Of a stretch of 47,504 nt of DNA, positions 25,663 to 33,039 are shown piece by piece. Where the stretch lies: the NCBI GenBank assembly GCA_964598025.1, contig CAZRAU010000015.1, forward strand, positions 1 to 47,504, read 5' to 3'. The stretch is from JALGWN01 sp964598025. Its GTDB lineage: Bacteria; Arandabacterota; Arandabacteria; Arandabacterales; Arandabacteraceae. The position numbers and the translations under genes are program-made. Within the stretch, counting starts at the first letter, position 1, and each line of letters starts with the position of its first letter. Under the pieces are notes generated by a model, which worked only from the letters and a program-made list of their open reading frames with translations, did not search any database and had not been told where the DNA came from.

Positions 25663-27090
25663 ATGCTCAAGCGACACCTCATACTCCCCCTTCTTTTGCT
25701 TGCCGCCTGCTCGGGCCAGGTCCGGGGACCCGGCCCCGAAAGTGAGGCGGCTCGGAAGACTCTTATTCCCGAGGGAACCTCACAAATCGTGGTCTATGCC
25801 AGATCTGACAGCCGCCTCGCCCTTCCACTGGTATGGGAGATTCGTAAGATCTCGCTCAATCTGGCCGACGGTCGACAGGTCGATCTGCCGGCGTCGCAGA
25901 CGTCCCTGAGTCTGAGCGCCATGAGCGGCGGGCAGAGCCTCGTGACGGTCTCTGAGGCGGCGACGGGGTCATACACGGGTCTAACCCTTTTCACCCGTGA
26001 GGTGGTTTCGGAGATCACGGGGCAGCCGGTATCGCTGGGAGGCAACTTCGTTACAGTGGAACACGAGTTCTCCATCGTCGCGGGCAACGCGAAGACGCTC
26101 ACGCTGGTGATAGACCTCGAGTATGCGGGGAGCCCCGAGACCGCACAGCAGTTCATACCGGTCATCTCCGTGGAACCCGAGCAGCACACCCCTGCAGGCA
26201 ATGTGGTCTATGTGGCCAACGAGCAGTCATCCAATATCTCGGTGATAGACAAAGCATCGAAGCATGTTGTCTATAACGTGCTGGTCGGCACGAAACCCTA
26301 CGCATTGGGGGCCGATCAACGGAGACGCCGGCTCCACATAGGCGACCGGAAGGACGGCGTGCTCTATGAGATGGACATGGTCGCCAACCGCCTGATTAAG
26401 GCCACGGAAATCGACTATGTGGACGAACCCGTACACATAGAACCGATTGGCGAAGAGGACATGCTGATGATCGTCAACTATGGCAGCAATTCGGTCTATC
26501 TCATGGATTCATTCTCATCCCGGATCCTGGAAACCATAGATGTCTCAGAGAATCCGGTGGATGCGGTCTATTCATCACTCTACAATCTCGGGTTCGTCCT
26601 GAGCAAGCGGTGGGGCATCCTTTCAGTCCTCGATTTCTCCACCCGGCCCGTGGTGGTGGACACCACATTCCGGGTTGAACGCGAACCCATAGGTTTGGCT
26701 ATGGACGACAGCGAGGAATGGCTGTTCATCTCGAGCAGCGGATCGATAGATCTCACGGTCTTCGAGATTAGAAGGATGGCGGTGCAAAGGACGGTCACAG
26801 TGGGGCTCGGCGCGGGAGACATTGCATTCGATCCCTTCGGAAGGCGCCTTTATATCTGCATGATGAACACCAACGAGATCCTCTGTATTGATCCATTCAC
26901 AGGGGTCACGTCCTTCAGGATTCCCCTGCCGGCCACACCGGGCAAGATCATCTTCGAGAAGGACGAGAAGCAGGTCTATGTGACGGTCCCAGAGCGCAAT
27001 GCGGTTGCCATAATAGACCCTATGACCCAGCGTATCGAACACTGGATCGAGACCGGCCACAGCCCTTCCGCCCTAGCTGTGAGACTCTGA
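25663..27090 (+). CDS. Beta-propeller (YVTN-type) lipoprotein linked to the metal-uptake operon
   Basis: The product has 475 residues from the ATG at 25663, six bases after GGAGG. A lipoprotein signal ends LLAACS (Cys16). Residues about 35-175 form a beta-sandwich-like part. The rest is a seven-bladed-type propeller with repeats of the YVTN kind: VVYVANEQSSNISVIDKASKHVV, LMIVNYGSNSVYLMDSFSSRILETI, LFISSSGSIDLTVFEI, LYICMMNTNEILCIDPFTG, VYVTVPERNAVAIIDPMT. It follows the permease gene closely and probably shares its transcript. A surface metal-binding or adhesion role is possible, but nothing in the sequence shows metal ligands. Genome context is the only functional hint. Confidence 0.85.
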   Translation: MLKRHLILPLLLLAACSGQVRGPGPESEAARKTLIPEGTSQIVVYARSDSRLALPLVWEIRKISLNLADGRQVDLPASQTSLSLSAMSGGQSLVTVSEAATGSYTGLTLFTREVVSEITGQPVSLGGNFVTVEHEFSIVAGNAKTLTLVIDLEYAGSPETAQQFIPVISVEPEQHTPAGNVVYVANEQSSNISVIDKASKHVVYNVLVGTKPYALGADQRRRRLHIGDRKDGVLYEMDMVANRLIKATEIDYVDEPVHIEPIGEEDMLMIVNYGSNSVYLMDSFSSRILETIDVSENPVDAVYSSLYNLGFVLSKRWGILSVLDFSTRPVVVDTTFRVEREPIGLAMDDSEEWLFISSSGSIDLTVFEIRRMAVQRTVTVGLGAGDIAFDPFGRRLYICMMNTNEILCIDPFTGVTSFRIPLPATPGKIIFEKDEKQVYVTVPERNAVAIIDPMTQRIEHWIETGHSPSALAVRL

Positions 27091-27295
27091 TTGCAAGTAG
27101 AAAGCCCAGCCCCTTAAGGCGTGGGGCGCGTCTGTCGACTCACCCGGCCGCCCCGGCCGGGGTGCACGGTGGCGGATGGACCAGAACTGCTCGCTTGCGT
27201 CGGAAGCGCAGGGCCTCTCCGGCGCGACCACCCAAGGCGGGTCCGAGAGATCCGAGCGGGCAGGCTCTATTGCTTCAGTTTCCCGGTCTTCAATG

Positions 27296-27323
27296 CTAAC
27301 CTCTTGGTGATTCCGGTGTCTAT
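27296..27323 (+). promoter_or_regulatory. ECF-type promoter-like site before the sigma factor gene
   Basis: An AACC element (27298-27301) and GTCTAT (27318-27323) are separated by 16 bases, the arrangement of many extracytoplasmic-function sigma promoters. The gap 27091-27386 otherwise holds a GCCCC/GGGGC hairpin (27109-27127), possibly ending the lipoprotein transcript, and a CCCGGG-bounded hairpin near 27349-27368 in the predicted leader. Autoregulation of the sigma operon is an inference. Confidence 0.35.
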
Positions 27324-27386
27324 ATATGCAGAGGGTTCGATAGAGGATCCCGGGCAGGCCACCCGGGTGAGCGGCACGGGAGAGCG

Positions 27387-27941
27387 ATGGCGGAACAGAA
27401 CGAACGCGCATTGATTGCGGAGGCGAGTGCGGGGTCCATGGGCGCCTTCGAGGAGCTGATGAGAAACCACGAACGCCTGGTCTACCGGGCATGCTTCTGC
27501 TACACGGGCAACCGGGAGGACGCCCTGGACGTTACCCAGGAGGTCTTCGTCAAGGTCTTTGAGAAGATAGCATCCTTCCGAGGCTCCGGGCCCTTCAAGG
27601 GCTGGCTTCTCCGTCTCACACACAACGAGAGCCTTAACTGGATTCGGAGTCGTACCCGGCATGGGGAGCACGACGAACTGACCGCGGCCAACTCGCCCGA
27701 GCTCGAGGCGCGGCAGGAGGCCGATCTCTTCCGAATGGAAAGCCGCGATCTTCTCACCGCAGCGCTGCTTCGCCTTAATCCCAGACAGCGGGAGGCCCTT
27801 ACGCTTCGCTACTTCGAGAGGATGTCCATAGGCGAAATCTCGTCGCACCTGGGATGCACACAGGGAACCGCCAAGAACATCCTCTTCCGCGGTCTGAGAA
27901 AGCTGCGTGACCAATTGGCATTGGATTGGGGGGAACTATGA
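27387..27941 (+). CDS. ECF-type RNA polymerase sigma factor
   Basis: The 184-residue protein has region 2 (EELMRNHERLVYRACFCYTGNREDALDVTQEVFVKVFEKI with FKGWLLRLTHNESLNWIR) and region 4 (LNPRQREALTLRYFERMSIGEISSHLGCTQGTAKNILFRGLRKLRDQL). Regions 1.1 and 3 are missing, which defines the ECF class. Its stop codon overlaps the start of the zinc-finger anti-sigma gene in ATGA. It would direct RNA polymerase to a small regulon, including most likely its own operon, in response to an envelope cue sensed by the partner protein. Confidence 0.95.
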   Translation: MAEQNERALIAEASAGSMGAFEELMRNHERLVYRACFCYTGNREDALDVTQEVFVKVFEKIASFRGSGPFKGWLLRLTHNESLNWIRSRTRHGEHDELTAANSPELEARQEADLFRMESRDLLTAALLRLNPRQREALTLRYFERMSIGEISSHLGCTQGTAKNILFRGLRKLRDQLALDWGEL

Positions 27942-28876
27942 GCGGATGTGAGCGATTCGAACGCCTGATCGAGGACTACCTCGGAGGAGACATATCACCC
28001 GGGGACCTCGATATCCTTGAGCGGCATTCGGTGTCCTGTGCGGGATGCCGCAAGATGATGGAGCTTCACCGCGAACTGTCCAAGGTCCCCGAAGGCGTCT
28101 CCCAGCCAACGGAGGAAGGCCTCAGCGCAATGCGGGCCGCCGTACTGAGACGGGTCGGTGCCGGCAAGAATAAGCGAAAGGCGGAACCATTCTGGAAGCG
28201 CCGGGCCACTCTGCCCGGGGTGAGGCCGGCTTATGCTCCAGCCTTCGCCGTGGTCTTCATCGCTCTGGGGTTCTTCCTTGGGCGGATTGGGGCCGGGCCG
28301 CCCGAGTTCGACGACGGCCTGCTGCTGAAGGAGGTTGCCCGCCAGGCATCGCTGGGCCGGGGCCTGGAAGGCTACTGGGATTCCCCCTTCACCTACTCAA
28401 ACGTGAATATGCGCCCCCAGAACGGTAGCAGCGTGATGCTCAGTTTCGACGTTACGCGGCGCGTTGACGTCGCGACGACTCTGGACTCACCCCTGGCAAG
28501 GGAGGTACTTGTATATGCGATGATCGACCCCTCAAACATGGGGTCACGTTTTGAGGCCATGGCTGTGGCGGGAAGGAGCATGGATGAGAGACTGAAGGAT
28601 GCCCTCGTGTTCATACTGCTCAATGACCCAAGCATGCCCGTGCGGCTGAGGTCTCTCGACATCCTCTCACGGCACGCCTCCGACCCTGTTGTGCAGAATG
28701 CTCTGCTGGTATCGCTCTCCCAGGATCCTTCAGTGCAGGTCCGCCTGCTGGCCCTCGAGTTTCTGGCCGGCCAGCATGTGGCTCCGGATGCGATCCGCCG
28801 GTCAATCGGGGAGGCCCCGGACGAGAGCGGTCGCGCGGTCCTCAACCGGGCGATCGAGTTGATGGGTGACAGCTAA
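27938..28876 (+). CDS. Membrane anti-sigma factor with zinc finger and HEAT-like periplasmic domain
   Basis: The product has 312 residues from the ATG that overlaps the sigma factor stop. The cytoplasmic N-terminus is a zf-HC2 anti-sigma domain (CERFERLIEDYLGGDIS, then HSVSCAGC at about residues 28-36). One membrane helix (AYAPAFAVVFIALGFFLG) is near residue 105. The C-terminal 120 residues contain HEAT-like repeats (LKDALVFILLNDPSMPVRLRSLDIL, VQNALLVSLSQDPSVQVRLLALEFL). The zinc finger would hold the sigma factor at the membrane, and the HEAT part may receive the external signal. This C-terminal fusion is less usual for anti-sigma factors. Confidence 0.88.
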   Translation: MSGCERFERLIEDYLGGDISPGDLDILERHSVSCAGCRKMMELHRELSKVPEGVSQPTEEGLSAMRAAVLRRVGAGKNKRKAEPFWKRRATLPGVRPAYAPAFAVVFIALGFFLGRIGAGPPEFDDGLLLKEVARQASLGRGLEGYWDSPFTYSNVNMRPQNGSSVMLSFDVTRRVDVATTLDSPLAREVLVYAMIDPSNMGSRFEAMAVAGRSMDERLKDALVFILLNDPSMPVRLRSLDILSRHASDPVVQNALLVSLSQDPSVQVRLLALEFLAGQHVAPDAIRRSIGEAPDESGRAVLNRAIELMGDS

Positions 28877-28890
28877 TGGAGGAGGAAGTC

Positions 28891-30063
28891 ATGAACATGA
28901 AAGGCCTTTGCCTGTCGATTATATTAGTCCTTGCGGCATCTCTCCTGCCGGCCGCGGCGTTGGTTGGGACTGACGGGAACAATTATGAGTGTGACGCATC
29001 TCCGGGCCAGACCATTTACTTTGATCTCAAGTCGGGTGCCGGCGTCAATATTCAGGGCTGGGATAAGTCCAAGGCGGAGGTTACATACATACAGCGCGGC
29101 AATGGCCACTCACACACTGTCGAGATAAGCCAGCAGCGTGACGGCCTGATGATTACCTCCGACGTGAACATACACGAGGGGACAGCGCGCGACCTCGAGT
29201 TCGAGGTCAGGCTGCCGCGGAAGTACAACGTCCATTTTGAATCCATGGGTGGGGGGCTTAAGATCGTCGACCTGGACGGGAGCTTCACTGGACGCACTAT
29301 GGGTGGCGGGCTGACCCTGAGGGAGGTCAAGGGCACGGTCAAACTCACGACTATGGGAGGCGCCATTGAGGTCACGAGCTCCGACCTTGACGGCAAGATG
29401 TCAACCATGGGCGGGACGGTCTACCTGAAGGACGTGGTCGGAGACCTTGAGGCCACATCCATGGGCGGTAACGTGCGATACGAGAACGTCCGCGGGCGTG
29501 ACGGGAATCTCCGCGCGCCCGAGGGGGCGCTCGACGGGATGGACAAGAAGACGGTGACCATCAGCACTATGGGCGGTGACATAGATGTCGATGAGGCTCC
29601 CGCGGGTGCCTGGGTGAAAACCATGGGCGGAGACATAGATGTCGACGACGCCCGAGGTTTTGTCAAGGCCTTGACCATGGGCGGAAGCGTGAACATAAGA
29701 GCGGCCGACGCTTGGGTGGATGCAAGCTCAATGGCCGGCGATGTCGATGTCAAGATAGATGGAGGCTTGGGAGACGGTGAGAAAGGCGTCAATCTGTCCT
29801 CCTGCTGCGGCGACGTTTCACTCGCGCTTCCGGGTGGCCTGCCGTTGGACCTGGATCTTACGATCTCTTATACCAAGAACAGCAGCCAGGACTTCAAGAT
29901 CATCAGTGATTTCGATCTCGAGATCGAGCGGTCCAAAGACTGGGACTACTCGAACGGTACCCCGAGAAAGCGGATTCACGGCACAGGTGGGACGGGAACC
30001 GGTAAGTATCCCGTCGTGATCAAGACCATCAACGGCAACATCCGGCTGAAGAAGACCGACTAG
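28891..30063 (+). CDS. Exported DUF4097-type beta-repeat protein
   Basis: The 390-residue protein starts at the ATG at 28891 behind GGAGGAGGAAG and has a signal peptide (GLCLSIILVLAASLLPAAA). The mature chain is a regular beta-repeat solenoid of the DUF4097 type. An MGG turn recurs about every 20 residues: SMGGGLKIVD, TMGGGLTLRE, TMGGAIEVTS, TMGGTVYLKD, SMGGNVRYEN, TMGGDIDVDE, TMGGDIDVDD and TMGGSVNIRA. The function of the family is not known. It is the third gene of the sigma/anti-sigma operon, so it is likely either part of the signalling or a target. No catalytic residues are apparent. Confidence 0.85.
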   Translation: MNMKGLCLSIILVLAASLLPAAALVGTDGNNYECDASPGQTIYFDLKSGAGVNIQGWDKSKAEVTYIQRGNGHSHTVEISQQRDGLMITSDVNIHEGTARDLEFEVRLPRKYNVHFESMGGGLKIVDLDGSFTGRTMGGGLTLREVKGTVKLTTMGGAIEVTSSDLDGKMSTMGGTVYLKDVVGDLEATSMGGNVRYENVRGRDGNLRAPEGALDGMDKKTVTISTMGGDIDVDEAPAGAWVKTMGGDIDVDDARGFVKALTMGGSVNIRAADAWVDASSMAGDVDVKIDGGLGDGEKGVNLSSCCGDVSLALPGGLPLDLDLTISYTKNSSQDFKIISDFDLEIERSKDWDYSNGTPRKRIHGTGGTGTGKYPVVIKTINGNIRLKKTD

Positions 30064-30143
30064 CCGGGGCAACCACCGGCCCCTGCCAGGTCGGGCCACC
30101 ACATGAACGATGGGGCCAGCTCACGCTTGCCCCCTCACATGGG

Positions 30144-30535
30144 GTGCTCGCTACTTACTTCGACACCTTCCTTGCTCAATACAAGGACAGATTCCAGCGC
30201 CACGTTGGCTACTTCAGACCAGTCGTCCGCGACGTAGTGGAGTATTACCTTGACTGTGGTAACGCCATGTGCGGGTTCGCGAGGATTCGCTGCCCGGACT
30301 GCGGGGAAGAGTACCTGGTCACCTTTTCATGTCAAGACAAGGCATTTCCGCCCATCATGCCATGCCAAGCGCCGGGAAGCCTGGAGCATCTGGTTAAGTG
30401 AGCACCGCCTTGTCAGTGTGCCCCACCGGCAAGTGGTCTTCACCATGCCTAAGATGGTGAGACCCTTCTTCAGGTACAGAAGAGGCCTCCTCAGCGATCT
30501 ATGCCTTTGCGCGGTGAGGGGACTTCTTAGTCCGG
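30144..30535 (+). pseudogene. N-terminal remnant of an IS91-type transposase, frameshifted
   Basis: The zinc-binding N-terminal domain of an IS91-family transposase is recognisable. The first frame gives FDTFLAQYKDRFQRHVGYFRPVVRDVVEYYLDCG then MCGFARIRCPDCGEEYLVTFSC. After a shift near 30335 another frame continues HFRPSCHAKRREAW, VPHRQVVFTMPKMVRPFFRYRRGLLSDLC. The catalytic HUH domain is missing, and the relic stops at about 30535 against a nucleotidyltransferase relic. No terminal repeats are visible. It is non-functional. Confidence 0.85.
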
Positions 30536-31125
30536 CGATTGGAGGACTCTGAACGCCGACTCTGACACCGGATCGGGCCGCGAGCTCAGAGCGGAAGTAG
30601 ATCTTCTTGCAGGGGAATACGGGGGAACCGGTAGGTCCCACCGAACTCAGCAGGTGCAGGATGTAAGGCCGCGTAAGACCAGAGGGTGCGACCTCGCCTT
30701 CCAGGATCCGATTGTTGTTGCCGTTAAGGCCAGAATGCCCAACGGGGCCGTCAATGAAGTCAGTGTGAAGATTGCGGCGGCTGTCCCCTTTCTCGCAATG
30801 AAGGGCATGGTGCTCCACAGTAGATTCAGGGAGAAAGATGCATACGACATATACTTCACACTGCAGCACTACGATGAAACTAGTCGAGCTTCTGCGTCCT
30901 CATGGTTCGAACAGACTGGTCCTCGAAGGCCTGTCGAAAATCAGGAGCAAGTTCCCAAAGGTAGACGCACTGGGGCCCGTCGCGGTAGCGGATTTCATGG
31001 ACACCACGGACGCGGACGAGCGTGAAAGGATCGAGAGAGATGCCTTCGAGCGAGTTGCCGGGCTCCTGGATGCCTTGGGCATGGAGCCCTTTGATGAGAA
31101 GGAAACGGGACACCTCGACGCCTGA
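30531..31125 (+). pseudogene. AbiEii/AbiGii-type nucleotidyltransferase relic, frameshifted
   Basis: Two frames together give the C-terminal half of an AbiEii-type nucleotidyltransferase. The first (open from 30531) shows RAEVDLLAGEYGGTGRS, then VSVKIAAAVPFLAMKGMVLHSRFREKDAYDIYFTLQHYD. Near 30873 it shifts into LVELLRPHGSNRLVLEGLSKIRSKF, then VADFMDTTDADERERIERDAFERVAGLLDALGM, ending at 31125. The N-terminal catalytic half and any antitoxin gene are absent. It is a decayed toxin-antitoxin or abortive-infection component, non-functional as a toxin. It is flanked on both sides by transposase relics. Confidence 0.8.
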
Positions 31126-31187
31126 CGCAGCTCCGCCGCCGTATCATATCCAAGATGAGCCACGAGACGACCTGAGCCTTTCGCTCT

Positions 31188-31456
31188 ATGATCCATGGAT
31201 CAACCAATGATCACTTCTGCCCCTTGCCGATGCTCAATGATGCCGCCATCGCCCGTCTCTTCGCTCATGAGGTGCTCGCATTCCTGGTCGCCAGGAATCT
31301 GATACGCACTGAGATCGCAGATAAAATCCTCTCCTGGCAACACACCGGCTTCGGTGTCCACAGCAAGGTGTCATTGATAAGATCATCCACTACCTGGGGG
31401 TCACATTCAGATCAACCAGGCCTCCACCACCTCACCAGCAAGAGGAACTCGACTGA
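31188..31456 (+). pseudogene. Central and C-terminal remnant of an IS91-type transposase
   Basis: From about 31230 the frame encodes NDAAIARLFAHEVLAFLVARNLI, DKILSWQHTGFGVHSKV, a central segment of IS91-type transposases. Immediately after (near 31365) a different frame gives VIDKIIHYLGVTFRSTRPPPPHQQEELD, the family's C-terminus, so an internal deletion plus frameshift has joined them. With the N-terminal remnant at 30144 this shows that an IS91-type element decayed here. Whether both pieces came from one copy is unclear. Confidence 0.75.
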
Positions 31457-31683
31457 CCCCCACCGCCTATACATCCCCCCCTCGGCCGGTCACAGGGATG
31501 ACTCTGCCCCTATACGGCTTCGACAGAACCCGCCTTAATGCAATGCCGCGATCAACGGGTATAATGCAAATCCTCCAGGCCAATCTGGTTCCGCCTTACC
31601 GACTCCGGCGGATGACTACATGCCACCGGTGCCACGGAGACTCCTGAATACTATGGAGACAGGAAAACCAAATCCCTATGATT
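31457..31683. other. Gene-free stretch after the transposase relic
   Basis: No start, ribosome site or protein-like frame is visible. The stretch is low in structure and ends at the stop of the minus-strand deaminase gene. It may be further decayed element sequence, but I cannot show that. Confidence 0.4.
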
Positions 31684-33039
31684 CTACTGTCTGAGGAGGC
31701 GCTTGGCGGCGAGGTTGGCCCGGCGGGTCACTTCTTGCTCATCCATGGTGAGCAGCCTGCCGTCACGGACGACCACTTTGCCGTTTACGATATTGAGGTC
31801 AACCGTGTGGTTGCATCCGCAAAGCACAAGGGATGCCGTATAATCATGCACCGCACCCGCGCGGTCGATCGTTGATACCTTGACGCCCACGAGGTCTGCG
31901 ACCTTCCCGGGCTCTATGCTGCCTATGTCGTCCCGGCCCAGAAGCCTCGCGCCTCCCTCGGTCCCCAGGCGGATGGCCTCCCGGGCGGTTATGGCGGCGC
32001 TTCCCCCCAGCCTGTTAAGCAGGAAGCAGTTCCTCACCTCACCGAGCATATCGGAGGAGTCGTTGCTGGCGCTGCCGTCGACTCCGAGTCCCACTCTTAT
32101 GCCCATCTTGAGCATTTCGGGCACGCGGGCCACACCCGAGCCCAACCGCATGTTGGAGGTCGGGCAGTGACAGATCCCGGTATCGGTCTGCTTGAGCCTT
32201 GCCAGCTCCTCATCGTTGAAGTGAATGCCGTGGGCGTACCATACATCGGGCCCCACCCACCCACACCGCTCCATGAGCTCCAAGGGTCTGACGCCATAGT
32301 TCTCAACGCAATAGGCGTTCTCGTCCTGGGTCTCGGCAAGATGCGTGTGGAGCAGCACACCCTTCCTGGATGCGAGCTCCCGGGTCTGCTTAAGAAGATC
32401 CTCGGAGACCGAGAAGGGGGAGCAGGGTGCGAGGGCGATCCGGACCATTGCCCCGGGCTTCGGGTCATGGTACGCGTCTATGAGGCGCTCGCTGTCTTCG
32501 AGGATCTCGGCCTCGGTCTGGACCACCACATCAGGAGGAAGGCCTCCCGAGGACTTGCCCCGCGACATGCTTCCCCGTGTGGGATGAAACCTGATCCCGG
32601 CCTGGATGGCGGCCTCAATTTCGATATCGGCCAGCCTGCCCCCCGCCCACTCCGGGAAGACATAGAGATTATCGGAACTGGTGGTGCAGCCGGTCTTCAA
32701 GAGCTCGCCGCAGGCCACCAGGGTGCTCCAGTAAACACTTTCCTCATCCATGTGTTTCCATATCTCGTAGAGCTTCACGAGCCAGTCAAAAAGCGGGGAA
32801 TCCTGGACATCGGGAAGGCATCGCTGGAGCGTCTGGAAGAAATGATGGTGGGTGTTGACAAGCCCCGGGATTACGACCATGTCACGGCAGTCGATCTCCT
32901 CAAGGGGCTCGCCGCCGGAAGGTTCGACGCGGATACCCGGTTCGATACGGCTTATCCTGTTGCCATCGATCAGGACATCGACGCCGTGAAGGTCTTCCGT
33001 ACCGGTGAAGAGGGTGTTTATGCCCTGAAGGAGGGTCAC
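31684..33039 (-). CDS. Amidohydrolase, 8-oxoguanine deaminase-like
   Basis: This is a 451-residue cytosolic amidohydrolase of the ATZ/TRZ/guanine-deaminase branch. The N-terminal metal motif is extended: GLVNTHHHFFQTLQRCLPDVQDSPLFDWLVKLY (His64-His66), a signature of 8-oxoguanine deaminase-like enzymes. Later ligands appear in LLHTHLAETQDE, YAHGIHFND and GLGVDGSASND. It would hydrolyse an amino group from an oxidised purine to give the dioxo product. Its start overlaps the molybdenum subunit gene by four bases, so it is the last gene of a purine oxidation operon. Related cytosine/guanine deaminases are alternatives. Confidence 0.85.
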   Translation of the reverse strand: MTLLQGINTLFTGTEDLHGVDVLIDGNRISRIEPGIRVEPSGGEPLEEIDCRDMVVIPGLVNTHHHFFQTLQRCLPDVQDSPLFDWLVKLYEIWKHMDEESVYWSTLVACGELLKTGCTTSSDNLYVFPEWAGGRLADIEIEAAIQAGIRFHPTRGSMSRGKSSGGLPPDVVVQTEAEILEDSERLIDAYHDPKPGAMVRIALAPCSPFSVSEDLLKQTRELASRKGVLLHTHLAETQDENAYCVENYGVRPLELMERCGWVGPDVWYAHGIHFNDEELARLKQTDTGICHCPTSNMRLGSGVARVPEMLKMGIRVGLGVDGSASNDSSDMLGEVRNCFLLNRLGGSAAITAREAIRLGTEGGARLLGRDDIGSIEPGKVADLVGVKVSTIDRAGAVHDYTASLVLCGCNHTVDLNIVNGKVVVRDGRLLTMDEQEVTRRANLAAKRLLRQ

